A stretch of 64,000 nucleotides of DNA from Paludibacter sp. UBA6032 (GCA_002427885.1 DIZI01000005.1:122519-186518); one strand, 5' to 3'; counted from the stretch's first letter, positions 51,947 to 62,028 are shown. Notes: generated by a model not told the origin, from the sequence alone. Program-made: numbers and translations.

Positions 51947-53170
51947 TTAGCTTAGCATTCCTACCACTCTTTTCAGTGCAGTTATAAAAGCATCAATTTC
52001 TTCTTTTGTATTGTAGAACGCAAACGAGGCACGAACTGTTCCGGGAATTCCCAATGAATCTATCAAAGGCTGTGCACAGTGAAAGCCGGTTCGAACGGCA
52101 ATTCCCAATTTATCGAGCAACATGCCGATATCGTAAGGGTGAATATTACCAACCAAAAATGATATAACTGAACTTTTTTCTCTGGCAGTACCAATGATAC
52201 GCATACCTTCAATTTCCATCAACCGCTCCGTTCCATAGCTTAGCAATTCATGTTCGTATGCTGCAATTTTATCCATTCCTATTTGTTGAACATAGTGTAA
52301 TGCTTCGGCAAAAGCTGTAGAACCAATATAATCAGGTGTACCGGCTTCAAATTTAAAGGGTAATTCATTATAAGTTGTTTTTTCAAAGGTGACAGACTTA
52401 ATCATCTCACCACCACCCTGATAGGGAGGAATAGCATTTAACCATTTCTCTTTTCCATAAAGTGCACCTATTCCTGTTGGTCCATAAATTTTATGAGCAG
52501 AAAATACGTAAAAATCAGCATCCAATTCTGTAACATTTACATGAATATGTGGAACGGATTGAGCACCGTCTATTAAAACTGGAATATCTTTCTCATGTGC
52601 CAATCGAATAATTTCTTTAACAGGATTAATTGTTCCCAATACATTTGATACATGAGCCACCGAAACTATTCGTGTTTTTTCGTTAAGCAAAGTCTTGTAA
52701 ACCTCCAAATCCAATTCTCCCCGCTCATTTATCGGAATAACCCGTAATTTAAGTCCTTTACGATCACAAAGCATTTGCCATGGAACGATATTGGAATGAT
52801 GTTCAAGCACCGAAACAATTATTTCGTCACCCGCATTACAAAAAGCTTCACCAAATGAAGTTGCAACCAGATTTATGGCTTCGGTCGTTCCCCTTGTAAA
52901 TATAATTTCTTCGCGTTTACCTGCTCCAAGAAATTCGGCTACTGAGGTTCGGGCAGCTTCATGTGCTTCAGTGGCTTTAATACTAAGAAAATGTGCTCCC
53001 CGATGAATATTGGCATTGTAATGATAATAGCTTTGTTCGATTTTTTCAACAACACAACGTGGTTTTTGGGTTGTTGCAGCATTGTCGAAATATATTAAAT
53101 CTTTATTATATACTTTTTCGGATAAAATGGGAAAATCATTCCTGATTTCGATTAATTCTTGTTTATTCAT
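51947..53170 (-). CDS. sufS: Cysteine desulfurase SufS
   Basis: I place the start at the ATG at 53170 (MNKQELIEIRNDFPIL), giving 407 residues; a longer frame begins upstream of a TATTTTTG -7 box (53205-53212). PLP site: DNAATTQKP near residue 30, HHSNIVPW, and the Schiff-base Lys in FSAHKIYGPTGIGALYG near 225. The persulfide Cys is in RTGFHCAQPL near 362. It removes sulfur from cysteine for iron-sulfur assembly. SufBCD are not in this window. Confidence 0.94.
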   Translation of the reverse strand: MNKQELIEIRNDFPILSEKVYNKDLIYFDNAATTQKPRCVVEKIEQSYYHYNANIHRGAHFLSIKATEAHEAARTSVAEFLGAGKREEIIFTRGTTEAINLVATSFGEAFCNAGDEIIVSVLEHHSNIVPWQMLCDRKGLKLRVIPINERGELDLEVYKTLLNEKTRIVSVAHVSNVLGTINPVKEIIRLAHEKDIPVLIDGAQSVPHIHVNVTELDADFYVFSAHKIYGPTGIGALYGKEKWLNAIPPYQGGGEMIKSVTFEKTTYNELPFKFEAGTPDYIGSTAFAEALHYVQQIGMDKIAAYEHELLSYGTERLMEIEGMRIIGTAREKSSVISFLVGNIHPYDIGMLLDKLGIAVRTGFHCAQPLIDSLGIPGTVRASFAFYNTKEEIDAFITALKRVVGMLS

Positions 53171-53476
53171 ATTGAAGAAACTATTGGTTTGGAATTTTGT
53201 TCGGCAAAAATACGTAAAATTTTGAAAAGAAAACATACCTATGAATAGATTAAGATCAAATGAACAGTAGCAAATTCAAAATTATCAGATTAATTGACGA
53301 CTAAATGATTGGTTTTATCCGGAAGAATTTCAAAATAACCAAATCTATCAATAAATTTGAATTCTCTATTTTTATTCATCGTTGTGGCTTTTATATCAAT
53401 ATCATCTTTTATCTGAAAATTTATCATTTCAACAATTTTTAACCGCTTTGCAGACAGCATTTGTGAATAAATGTTG

Positions 53477-53484
53477 TACTTTTG
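53477..53484 (+). promoter_or_regulatory. -7 element of the yfhO-like gene
   Basis: TACTTTTG matches TAnnTTTG. Initiation near 53491 leaves about 40 nt to the ATG at 53531 and excludes the upstream ATG at 53471. Confidence 0.5.
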
Positions 53485-53530
53485 TACGACTTTTCCCAAA
53501 AACCGTTTTCAGCTAAAAACATGCATCATC

Positions 53531-56029
53531 ATGAATAAGATTGTTCTTGCCAAATTCACACCGCACCTCGCTGCTATTCTTCTGTTTATCTTAATTTCAT
53601 TTGCCTATTTCACTCCGATACTGGAAGGAAAACAATTGATTGGAAGTGATACAGAAAGTTGGATTTGCGATGCTAAAGAAACGATTGATTTCAATGCCAC
53701 ACACGACAAACCGACTTTGTGGACTAATTCGTTATTTAGTGGAATGCCCACCTACCTGATAACAATGAATCAGCCTTACAATGTTCTGAAATATGTTCAG
53801 GATGTTCTGGCAATTTTTCCCGGTCAGATTTTTAATCTGATGTTATATCTTCTGGGATTTTATATTTTATTATTGACCTTCAAACTAAATCCCTGGTTGG
53901 CAATGGTTGGAGCAATTGCTTTTGCCTTTGCATCCTATAATTTTATTATCATAGTTGCCGGGCATAATACAAAAGCGATTACAATTGCCTACATGGCACC
54001 CCTCATAGGTAGCGTGGTTATGGCATTACGCTGGAAGCCATTGATTGGCAGCTTACTAACTGCCATTTTCTTAAGTTTGACTATTCGTGCCAATCACCCT
54101 CAGCTTTTATATTATACACTTATAATTTTACTGTTTCTGGCAGTTGTTGAATTCATTTACAGCATAAAAAACAAAGAAATTACAGAATTTTTTAAACGGG
54201 CCGGAATGTTGATTGCCGCTGCTGTAATTGCTTTAGGGATGAATGCAACCTCTCTACTCACAACGAAAGAATATAGCCAGTATACAATGCGCGGTGCTTC
54301 CAACGGTTTAACCACTGATACACAGAGTTCACAACACGGTCTGAACAGAGATTATATTACTAATTGGAGTTATGGTATTGATGAGACAATGACATTGCTA
54401 ATTCCAAACTTTAAAGGAGGTGCCAGTGCAGGCACGTTGACGGCAGATAGTGAAACCGGGAAAAAGTTGAATAGTATGGGTGTGCCAAATGTAGATAATA
54501 TGCTAAAAAGCATGCAATTGCCACTTTATTGGGGAACACAGCCGGGTACATCAGGACCTGTTTATATCGGAGCTATCGTTTGCTTTTTGTTCGTTTTGGG
54601 ATTCTTTCTGGTTGATAAACGTACCAAATGGTGGTTGTTGCCAATGATAGCATTGACTTTGATGCTTTCGTGGGGCAGGAATTTCATGTGGTTAACCGAT
54701 ATTTTCATAAGTTATGTACCGCTATATAATAATTTTCGTACCGTTTCAATGACCCTGGTGGCAACCGGATTCGGGATGACTTTGATGGCTATTCTGGCAT
54801 TAAAAGAAGTATTCAACGAGCAAACTGATAAACAAAAAATAATACGATCAGTTGGAATTAGTGCCGCAATAACAGGTGGTATTGCCCTTCTGTTTGCTTT
54901 GATTCCTTCCCTGGCAGGGAGTTTTATTGCTGCCGGTGATGCCCAGTTTAAAGGAGATTATACATTTTTGAAAGAAACGTTGCCACTTGATCGGGCTACC
55001 ATGCTACGCACCGATGCATTGCGTTCGTTGGTTTTCATAATTATGGCTGCCGGATTAATTTGGTTATATGCAAAAAATCTTTTGAAACAACAAGTGGCCT
55101 ACGTCTTTTTTGCCGTGTTGTTCCTTGCTGATTTGGCACCTGTTGCCAAGCGTTATTTGAACGATAATAACTTTCAACGTAAACGTAAAGTCGAAACGCT
55201 TATTAAACCAAGTATTGCCGACAATATCATCTTGCAGGATAAATCTCAATACAGGGTTTTGGATGCAACCGTAAATCTTTTCAACGATGCAACTCCTTCT
55301 TATTTCCATCACAATATCGGTGGATATCACGCAGCCAAATTGCGTCGCTATCAGGAGTTGATTAACATGCAAATGGAGAAAGAAATTGGGCGCTTGTTTG
55401 CCTCTTTCGGACGTGCCACTACACCTGCTGTCATTACGAATACAATGGATTCTCTGGGTGTATTGAATATGCTTAACATGAAATATCTTATTTACAATAA
55501 AGAATCTGCCCCGCTTGTCAATCCCTATGCCAATGGAAATGTATGGTTTGTAAACAAAGTTCTTGTTGCTGCCGATGCCAATGAAGAAATGAAACTGGTA
55601 GGAGAAATAAATACAAAAACAGAAATGGTAGTTGATAAATCCTTTGCAGCTCAATTGCCTGCAAAAATAACAGCCGACAGTACTGCCCGAATTTCACTGG
55701 CAAGCTATGAACCGAACGATTTGGTTTATAATTTCAGCTCTAAAACCGATCAGGTAGCTGTATTTTCGGAAGTATATTACGATAAAGGGTGGAATGCTTA
55801 TATAAATGGACAAAAAGTGCCTTATGTACGTGCCGATTATTTATTACGTGCTATGCCTTTAAAAGCGGGAACATATAACATTGAATTTAAGTTCGAACCA
55901 TTATCCTACAGTTTAGGAAATTTACTCGCGATTATCTCATCCATACTATTGATTTTGAGTATCATTGGGTTAATTTTCTGGCAATGGAAAAAATCCGGAA
56001 ATACAAAAAAAATATCAGCAAAAATTTAA
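53531..56029 (+). CDS. YfhO-family large membrane protein
   Basis: The start at 53531 (MNKIVLAKFTPH) follows the promoter and gives 832 residues. About twelve to fourteen membrane helices are predicted, and a soluble segment covers roughly residues 560-790. The N-terminal block ILEGKQLIGSDTESWICDAKE and the C-terminal YYDKGWNAYINGQKVPYVRADYLLRAM are typical of YfhO. The family is related to GT-C glycosyltransferases; B. subtilis YfhO is implicated in lipoteichoic acid glycosylation. The Bacteroidota acceptor is unknown. It is followed by ftsX after 22 nt. Confidence 0.85.
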   Translation: MNKIVLAKFTPHLAAILLFILISFAYFTPILEGKQLIGSDTESWICDAKETIDFNATHDKPTLWTNSLFSGMPTYLITMNQPYNVLKYVQDVLAIFPGQIFNLMLYLLGFYILLLTFKLNPWLAMVGAIAFAFASYNFIIIVAGHNTKAITIAYMAPLIGSVVMALRWKPLIGSLLTAIFLSLTIRANHPQLLYYTLIILLFLAVVEFIYSIKNKEITEFFKRAGMLIAAAVIALGMNATSLLTTKEYSQYTMRGASNGLTTDTQSSQHGLNRDYITNWSYGIDETMTLLIPNFKGGASAGTLTADSETGKKLNSMGVPNVDNMLKSMQLPLYWGTQPGTSGPVYIGAIVCFLFVLGFFLVDKRTKWWLLPMIALTLMLSWGRNFMWLTDIFISYVPLYNNFRTVSMTLVATGFGMTLMAILALKEVFNEQTDKQKIIRSVGISAAITGGIALLFALIPSLAGSFIAAGDAQFKGDYTFLKETLPLDRATMLRTDALRSLVFIIMAAGLIWLYAKNLLKQQVAYVFFAVLFLADLAPVAKRYLNDNNFQRKRKVETLIKPSIADNIILQDKSQYRVLDATVNLFNDATPSYFHHNIGGYHAAKLRRYQELINMQMEKEIGRLFASFGRATTPAVITNTMDSLGVLNMLNMKYLIYNKESAPLVNPYANGNVWFVNKVLVAADANEEMKLVGEINTKTEMVVDKSFAAQLPAKITADSTARISLASYEPNDLVYNFSSKTDQVAVFSEVYYDKGWNAYINGQKVPYVRADYLLRAMPLKAGTYNIEFKFEPLSYSLGNLLAIISSILLILSIIGLIFWQWKKSGNTKKISAKI

Positions 56030-56051
56030 GAACAAATTACTCAATATAAAT

Positions 56052-56933
56052 ATGTCAAACGAAAGTAGAAAAACACGGAAGCCCGGCTTTTGGAATTTGC
56101 ATCTGACTTCAACCATTAGTATGTCTCTCGTGCTTTTTCTGGTAGGATTAGTATGTATGTTACTCTTTGTAGCACACGATTTAAGTATTTACGTAAAAGA
56201 GAATATTAATTTATCAATTATTTTAGACGATAATGTAAATAGTACATCTGAACAACGCATACAAACATACTTGTTGGGAGCACCATTTACTAAATCTGTG
56301 GAATATATTTCAAAAGATGATGCACTAAAAGATCATATAGCCAATCTGGGTGAAAATCCTGAAGATTTTTTGGGTTACAACCCTCTGTTGGCATCACTCG
56401 AAGTTAAATTGAATGCCAATTATGCAAATAACGACAGTGTAAATAAAATAGAATCGAAACTCAAAGCATTCAAAGATATTAAACGTGTAATTTATCAGAA
56501 AGATATTGTAAGTCTGGTAAACGAGAATGTGAGTAAAATGAGTTTGGTATTAATGGCATTGGCAGCGATTTTGCTTTTCGTATCTATTGCACTGATCAAC
56601 AATACAGTTCGTTTATCTCTTTATTCAAATCGATTCCTCATTAACACGATGAAACTGGTAGGAGCCACACCCTGGTTTATTCGTCGTCCCTATATTTTAA
56701 GTAGTATGATAAATGGTGTGGTTGCATCAGTGATTTCGCTGTTCTTATTATTTGGTGTTATTAATTTTATTCAATATCAATTTGGCATAACGGGTATGAT
56801 AATTCAACCAATGACTGCTGTAACTGTTAGCTTTATTGTAATACTGTTAGGAGTATCACTGGCAGCTATTTCATCTTTTTTTGCCGTTGGCAGATATTTA
56901 AAGATGAACACAAACGATATGTATTTTATTTAA
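56052..56933 (+). CDS. ftsX: Cell division permease-like protein FtsX
   Basis: A 293-residue protein with four predicted membrane helices and a periplasmic loop at about residues 45-160. The C-terminal half has the FtsX pattern SIALINNTVRLSLYSNRFLINTMKLVGAT near residue 180. With FtsE it forms an ABC-like complex that regulates peptidoglycan hydrolysis during division. FtsE is not encoded next to it here, as is common in this phylum. It leads a plus-strand run with DUF3098, uppP, truB and queA. Confidence 0.92.
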   Translation: MSNESRKTRKPGFWNLHLTSTISMSLVLFLVGLVCMLLFVAHDLSIYVKENINLSIILDDNVNSTSEQRIQTYLLGAPFTKSVEYISKDDALKDHIANLGENPEDFLGYNPLLASLEVKLNANYANNDSVNKIESKLKAFKDIKRVIYQKDIVSLVNENVSKMSLVLMALAAILLFVSIALINNTVRLSLYSNRFLINTMKLVGATPWFIRRPYILSSMINGVVASVISLFLLFGVINFIQYQFGITGMIIQPMTAVTVSFIVILLGVSLAAISSFFAVGRYLKMNTNDMYFI

Positions 56934-56981
56934 TAATAAGTAGAAAGTTCCCTGTTAAACAATTCAACATTTTATAAATTT

Positions 56982-57206
56982 ATGGAAAACAAGCGTTTCA
57001 CGTTAGGCAAAATCAATCTGATACTGATAGCCGTAGGATTTATTATTATCGTTTCGGGCTTTATTTTAATGACTGGTTCGACAAGCGGAGTAGAATTCAA
57101 TCCCGATATTTTCAGTACACGCCGTATTACCGTTGCACCCATAGTATCGGTTATCGGTTTTATTTTTATTATTTTTGCAATTTTATACAAACCAAAAGTT
57201 AAATAA
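56982..57206 (+). CDS. DUF3098 small membrane protein
   Basis: A 74-residue protein with two predicted membrane helices (about 13-31 and 50-68), separated by a loop GSTSGVEFNPDIFSTRRITVAP. This length and loop fit DUF3098, a Bacteroidota family usually found between ftsX and uppP, as here. Its function is unknown; linkage suggests an envelope or division role. It ends 3 nt before uppP. Confidence 0.85.
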   Translation: MENKRFTLGKINLILIAVGFIIIVSGFILMTGSTSGVEFNPDIFSTRRITVAPIVSVIGFIFIIFAILYKPKVK

Positions 57207-57209
57207 GGG

Positions 57210-58016
57210 ATGAGTTTACTGCATACAATTATTTTGGCAATAGTAGAAGGACTGACAGAGTTCCTGCCAATCTCATCAACAGGCCATATGGCTTTAGTTG
57301 CCGCTTTTATGGGAATTGAAAAAAACGATTTCACGAAGCTGTTTATTGAGAATATTCAGTTCGGTACCATTATTTCGGTAATTATACTGTATTGGCGTAA
57401 ATTTTTCGATTTTAAAAAGTTGCAGTTTTATGTAAAGTTATTCATAGCTTTTATTCCATCCGCTGTGTTTGGATTGTTGTTGAAGAAACACATTGATGAG
57501 CTAATCGGAACACCAGTATTTATAGCTTCCACCATGTTTTTAGGTGGAATTGTTCTAATTTTTGTTGATAAATGGTTTAAAAATCCAACGGTAGAATCTG
57601 AGGAAAAAGTAACCAATAAAAAAGCGCTTAACATTGGATTCTTTCAGGTGTTGGCTGTAGTTTTGCCCGGGATCAGTCGCAGTGCTGCGACCATTATCGG
57701 AGGCATGCAGCAAAAACTTACCCGAAAGGCAGCAGCTGAATTCTCCTTTTTTCTGGCTGTACCAACATTGGCTGGAGCGTTTGCAAAAAGTTTATGGGAT
57801 GCATTCAGACAAACCCCTGAAATAATGACTACTCATAATATTTCCATTTTAGCATTAGGCAATTTAATAGGATTTTTGGTAGCTATTTTTGCCATCAAGG
57901 GATTTATAGCATTTCTAACAAAAAACGGATTTAAATTATTTGGTTATTATCGAATTTTTGTCGGTCTCATCATTTTGATAACTTTAATGATTCGTGGTAA
58001 CATATTTCTCTTCTAA
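57210..58016 (+). CDS. uppP: Undecaprenyl-diphosphatase UppP (BacA)
   Basis: A 268-residue membrane protein. Both catalytic motifs are clear: EGLTEFLPISSTGHM near residues 12-26 and PGISRSAATIIGGM near 151-164. It dephosphorylates undecaprenyl pyrophosphate for reuse in cell-wall and glycan synthesis. Its stop shares a base with the truB start in TAATG, pointing to translational coupling. Confidence 0.96.
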   Translation: MSLLHTIILAIVEGLTEFLPISSTGHMALVAAFMGIEKNDFTKLFIENIQFGTIISVIILYWRKFFDFKKLQFYVKLFIAFIPSAVFGLLLKKHIDELIGTPVFIASTMFLGGIVLIFVDKWFKNPTVESEEKVTNKKALNIGFFQVLAVVLPGISRSAATIIGGMQQKLTRKAAAEFSFFLAVPTLAGAFAKSLWDAFRQTPEIMTTHNISILALGNLIGFLVAIFAIKGFIAFLTKNGFKLFGYYRIFVGLIILITLMIRGNIFLF

Positions 58017-58717
58017 TGGATTTTATTGAAGGAGAAGTTTTATTTGTAGCGAAACCATTGGATTGGACTTCATTCAATCTGGTAAGTAAATTGCGTTGGA
58101 AGCTACAAAAAACGTTGAAGATTAAAAAATTAAAAGTAGGTCACGCCGGAACTCTGGATCCCCTGGCTACAGGTGTAATGATTATCTGCACCGGAAAATC
58201 AACAAAGCTCATTGAAAAATTTCAGTATCAGACAAAAGAATATATAGCAACACTGGCGCTGGGAGCTACAACACCTTCTTTCGATTTAGAATTAGCGATT
58301 GATGCCACCTACCCGACCGAACATATTAACCGGGAGATGGTCGACAAAATCATACCGCAGTTTCTGGGGGAAATATGGCAAACACCGCCAGCTTATTCGG
58401 CTGTGAAAGTGGATGGTAAACGTGCCTACGATTATGCACGTGAAGGAAAGGAAGTTGAACTAAAACCGAAGTTATTGGTTATAGATGAGATTGAGGTACT
58501 GGATTTTACCCTGCCGGCATTGAAAATACGTGTTGTATGCAGCAAGGGAACTTATATCAGAGCTTTGGCACGGGACATTGGTCTGGCATTGGGAGGCGGT
58601 GCCCATCTGATAGCATTGGAAAGGACACGGATTGGTGATGTCCGACTCGAAGACTGCTGGCAAATTGACGATTTGATTGAATACCTGGATACGCCCCTGA
58701 CTCCTCAAGGGGAATAA
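58016..58717 (+). CDS. truB: tRNA pseudouridine-55 synthase TruB
   Basis: A 233-residue enzyme. GHAGTLDPLATGVMIICTGKSTK near residues 42-64 holds the catalytic Asp; PPAYSAVKVDGKRAYDYAREG near 125 and GTYIRALARDIG near 180 complete the family pattern. It ends soon after the catalytic domain, without the C-terminal PUA domain of E. coli TruB, as in other Bacteroidota. Its start overlaps the uppP stop by one base. Confidence 0.95.
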   Translation: MDFIEGEVLFVAKPLDWTSFNLVSKLRWKLQKTLKIKKLKVGHAGTLDPLATGVMIICTGKSTKLIEKFQYQTKEYIATLALGATTPSFDLELAIDATYPTEHINREMVDKIIPQFLGEIWQTPPAYSAVKVDGKRAYDYAREGKEVELKPKLLVIDEIEVLDFTLPALKIRVVCSKGTYIRALARDIGLALGGGAHLIALERTRIGDVRLEDCWQIDDLIEYLDTPLTPQGE

Positions 58718-58808
58718 ACCAAGTTATTTTCATAATAAAAAAATAATTCACAATAATGATGTCTGTAAGCTCCTTTAGGTGTTTAGGATTATCTTAATAA
58801 ACAAACAC

Positions 58809-59858
58809 ATGAAGTTATCTAAGTTTAAATTCAAGTTACCCGATGAGCTGATAGCTCAACACCCTGCCAATCATCGCGATGAATCTCGTTTATTGGTGTT
58901 ACATCGCAAAACCGGAGAAATTGAACACCGGGTCTTTAAAGATGTACTTGAATATTACAATGAAAGTGATTTGTTCGTTTTTAACGACACGAAAGTATTT
59001 CCGGCCCGTTTGTATGGAAATAAAGAAAAAACAGGAGCGCAAATTGAAGTCTTTTTACTTCGTGAACTGAATCATGAGATGCGTCTTTGGGATGTATTGG
59101 TTGAGCCTGCACGTAAAATCCGTATCGGAAATAAACTTTACTTTGGTGAAGACGATTCCATTGTGGCTGAAGTAATTGACAATACTACTTCGCGTGGACG
59201 CACCCTGCGCTTTTTATTCGATGGCACCCACGAAGAATTCAAAAAAGGTCTCTATGCGTTAGGTGAAACACCACTGCCACGTAACATAACACGTCCTGTG
59301 GAACCTGAAGATGCAGAACGTTTTCAAACTATTTTTGCCAAACACGAAGGGGCTGTTTCTGCACCTGCTGCTGGTATGCACTTCAGTCGTGAATTATTGA
59401 AACGCATGGAAATTAAAGGAATTGAAAAAACATTCATCACTTCCCATATGAGTTTGGGTAATTTCCGCGAAATTGATGTGGAAGATCTGACCAAACACAA
59501 AATGGATTCGGAACAAATGTCGGTTACAGCAGAAACCGCCAATATTGTAAACACAGCACACGACGAAGGAAAAAATATTTGCGCTGTGGGAGTAACTGTA
59601 ATGCGTGCCCTCGAGACTGTGGCAGGTACTGAAGGTAGAATCAAATCATACGATGGTTGGACCAATAAATTTATTTTTCCACCATACGATTTTACCGTGG
59701 CCAATTCATTAATAACTAATTTCCATCTTCCCTACTCTACCCTGATAATGCTTACCGCTGCATTTGGCGATTACGATCAGGTTATGAATACTTACGAGAT
59801 TGCTATTAAAGAAGGCTATAAATTTGGTGTTTACGGTGACGCCATGTTGATTATATAA
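58809..59858 (+). CDS. queA: tRNA S-adenosylmethionine ribosyltransferase-isomerase QueA
   Basis: The ATG at 58809 (MKLSKFKFKLPDELIAQHP) is chosen over one 30 nt upstream because QueA proteins begin there. The 349-residue enzyme shows HPANHRDESRLLVL, FVFNDTKVFPARLYG, APAAGMHFSRELL near residue 190 and NSLITNFHLPYSTLIMLTAAFG near 310. It adds the epoxycyclopentane precursor to preQ1 in tRNA during queuosine synthesis. It is the last gene of its cluster. Confidence 0.95.
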   Translation: MKLSKFKFKLPDELIAQHPANHRDESRLLVLHRKTGEIEHRVFKDVLEYYNESDLFVFNDTKVFPARLYGNKEKTGAQIEVFLLRELNHEMRLWDVLVEPARKIRIGNKLYFGEDDSIVAEVIDNTTSRGRTLRFLFDGTHEEFKKGLYALGETPLPRNITRPVEPEDAERFQTIFAKHEGAVSAPAAGMHFSRELLKRMEIKGIEKTFITSHMSLGNFREIDVEDLTKHKMDSEQMSVTAETANIVNTAHDEGKNICAVGVTVMRALETVAGTEGRIKSYDGWTNKFIFPPYDFTVANSLITNFHLPYSTLIMLTAAFGDYDQVMNTYEIAIKEGYKFGVYGDAMLII

Positions 59859-59881
59859 TTTTTTTTTCAAGATTAAAAGAT

Positions 59882-59918
59882 CCGGCTGAATTTCTACTGA
59901 AGAGATTCAGCCGGTTTT
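59882..59918 (+). terminator. Terminator of queA
   Basis: CCGGCTGAAT (59882-59891) and ATTCAGCCGG (59905-59914) form a perfect 10-bp stem followed by TTTT. Confidence 0.85.
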
Positions 59919-60068
59919 GGTTATTGAAAGAATTATTTTTAATATATTTGTAGAACCGGAATGAGATAATTGCTCGCTAAAATCCTAAAAACACAAAATT
60001 TTAGATAATATCTTAGCCAGTATTAATGCAAACAGTTAGAAAATAGTTTTACCAATAAATTCACAAAC

Positions 60069-60962
60069 ATGTTCGACTTTCGCTTAAAGGTTTTTCATAC
60101 CGTTGCCAAACGCCTCAACTTTACCAAGGCGGCTGATGAGTTGTGTATTACTCAACCGGCAGTTTCAAAACATATTCAAGAGATAGAAAATCACTTTAAA
60201 GTAAAATTGTTCGACCGTAACGGCACGAAAATTAAACTGACCGAAGCCGGTGAAACCTTATTGCAATACAGCAACCAGATTTTTACTATTTACAGTAATC
60301 TTGAATTTGAACTGAACAGCCTGAACCAACGGCACAGCGGCAAATTACGGATCGGTGCAAGTACCACCATTGCACAATACGTTCTGCCACCTTTATTAGC
60401 GTCATTCCACAAAAAATTCACGGATATTCAGGTTACGTTAATGATTAATAATACCGAACAGATAGAACAGGCTTTGCAAAACAAGGATATTGACTTTGGC
60501 ATCATCGAGGGACAATCTAAAAACACATCCTTTAAATACACCGTATTTATTAAAGATGAGATTGTGCTGGTTGCGAAAATCAATCATCCGTTGGCAAAAA
60601 AGGAAATGATACAACTGGATGATTTACTTCAAATACCTTTGTTGTTAAGGGAGCCCGGTTCGGGTACTTTAGAGGTAATTGCCCATGCATTAAAACCTTT
60701 AGGAATAAAATTGTCCCAACTTCAAACTGAAATGCAACTGGGCAGCACCGAGAGTATTAAATCCTATCTGCTGCATTCTGATTGCATGGCTTTTATTTCG
60801 ATATATTCTATTTTGAAAGAGCTTAAAAATAACGAAGTCACTATAATTGACGTGAATGGACTTACTATTGAGCGGAATTTTCACTTTATCCAACAACAGG
60901 GAGAAGTAGAAGCACTGCCGGAATTGTTCATGAGATTTGCCCGCCAGTATAACTTTAAGTAA
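60069..60962 (+). CDS. LysR-family transcriptional regulator
   Basis: A 297-residue LTTR. The winged-helix domain covers residues 1-60, with the recognition region LNFTKAADELCITQPAVSKHI near residues 16-36, followed by a linker helix and a periplasmic-binding-like effector domain. The effector segment GKLRIGASTTIAQYVLPPLL resembles CysB/CbbR-type regulators of sulfur or carbon genes. Directly followed by a YeiH exporter and a YeeE/YedE transporter, it probably controls them in response to a sulfur compound. Confidence 0.88.
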   Translation: MFDFRLKVFHTVAKRLNFTKAADELCITQPAVSKHIQEIENHFKVKLFDRNGTKIKLTEAGETLLQYSNQIFTIYSNLEFELNSLNQRHSGKLRIGASTTIAQYVLPPLLASFHKKFTDIQVTLMINNTEQIEQALQNKDIDFGIIEGQSKNTSFKYTVFIKDEIVLVAKINHPLAKKEMIQLDDLLQIPLLLREPGSGTLEVIAHALKPLGIKLSQLQTEMQLGSTESIKSYLLHSDCMAFISIYSILKELKNNEVTIIDVNGLTIERNFHFIQQQGEVEALPELFMRFARQYNFK

Positions 60963-61006
60963 TGAAGCATTACGAATAACTATTTCCACAGCTTACATAA
61001 CTGATT

Positions 61007-61014
61007 TACCTTTG
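61007..61014 (+). promoter_or_regulatory. -7 element for the YeiH-YeeE genes
   Basis: TACCTTTG fits TAnnTTTG and lies 25 nt upstream of the yeiH start. No ideal -33 TTTG is present, as expected if an activator such as the LysR protein is needed. Confidence 0.5.
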
Positions 61015-61038
61015 CAGTCATAAATCAAAGAAATCAGC

Positions 61039-62028
61039 ATGGAAGAAGAAATAATTAAAACAGACGGGGAAAAAAGTAAAAAACACTTTTTCGACCGCAG
61101 CATCACAACACGGGAAGTCATTTTTATATTGGCAGTTATACTTTGTTTAACTCCGTTTATTTCGCCACCGGTGGCATTACTCATTGGCTTGTTTATTGCC
61201 TTGTTTGTGGGACATCCGTATATGCACCTCAACCGCAAAGCCACCCAGATTTTATTGCAGTTTTCAGTAGTCGGTTTAGGATTTGGGATGAACGTTAGCA
61301 CGGCTCTGAGAGCCGGAAGACAAGGAATCATGTTCACCGTGGTTTCAATAACCGGCACCCTTATTTTGGGCTATATCATTGGCAAAATATTCAAAATAGA
61401 AAAAAAAACATCCTACCTCATTTCTACGGGAACAGCCATTTGCGGAGGTAGTGCCATAGCGGCTGTTTCACCCATCATCAAAGCCGAAGAGAAACAAATT
61501 TCGGTAGCCCTGGGCACTGTTTTTATATTAAATTCCATTGCCTTATTCTTATTTCCTTTCATCGGTCATCATTTGCATTTATCACAATCACAATTCGGGT
61601 TGTGGTGCGCCATTGCCATACACGACACCAGTTCAGTGGTAGGTGCCGCCAGCAAATTTGGGCCCCATGCGCTGGAAGTGGCAACAACCGTAAAGTTAGC
61701 CAGAGCTCTGTGGATCATTCCCGTTTCGTTCCTTTCAACCTTTTTATTTAAGAACAAAAACAGCAAGGTAAAAATACCCTACTTTATCGGACTGTTTGTT
61801 GTTGCGATGGTGCTTGACACCTATGTACCATTTGTAAAAGAATTCAGTGGCTACATAGTAACTGTTGCAAAAGCAGGGTTAACACTTACATTGTTCTTGA
61901 TTGGCAGTGGATTATCAAAAAAAGTATTGCAATCAGTTGGCGTAAAGCCCTTGATACAGGGCGTTATTCTTTGGATTATTATTTCTACCACTTCATTGTG
62001 GATTATCACAAGCTTTGTAAGTCAATAA
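61039..62028 (+). CDS. YeiH family putative sulfate/sulfonate exporter
   Basis: A 329-residue protein with about ten predicted membrane helices. Family hallmarks are STGTAICGGSAIAAVSPIIKAEEKQ near residues 133-157 and AIHDTSSVVGAASKFG near 195. Members are annotated as PSE-family putative sulfate exporters, and E. coli yeiH lies next to a LysR gene, the same arrangement as here. Direction and substrate are unproven; with the YeeE/YedE gene following, a sulfur oxyanion is likely. Confidence 0.85.
   Translation: MEEEIIKTDGEKSKKHFFDRSITTREVIFILAVILCLTPFISPPVALLIGLFIALFVGHPYMHLNRKATQILLQFSVVGLGFGMNVSTALRAGRQGIMFTVVSITGTLILGYIIGKIFKIEKKTSYLISTGTAICGGSAIAAVSPIIKAEEKQISVALGTVFILNSIALFLFPFIGHHLHLSQSQFGLWCAIAIHDTSSVVGAASKFGPHALEVATTVKLARALWIIPVSFLSTFLFKNKNSKVKIPYFIGLFVVAMVLDTYVPFVKEFSGYIVTVAKAGLTLTLFLIGSGLSKKVLQSVGVKPLIQGVILWIIISTTSLWIITSFVSQ

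Noticed and set aside
53290..53499. A 69-codon minus-strand frame between sufS and the yfhO-like gene
   Set aside because: It covers the yfhO promoter, lacks a credible start signal and shows no recognisable domain; no independent support.
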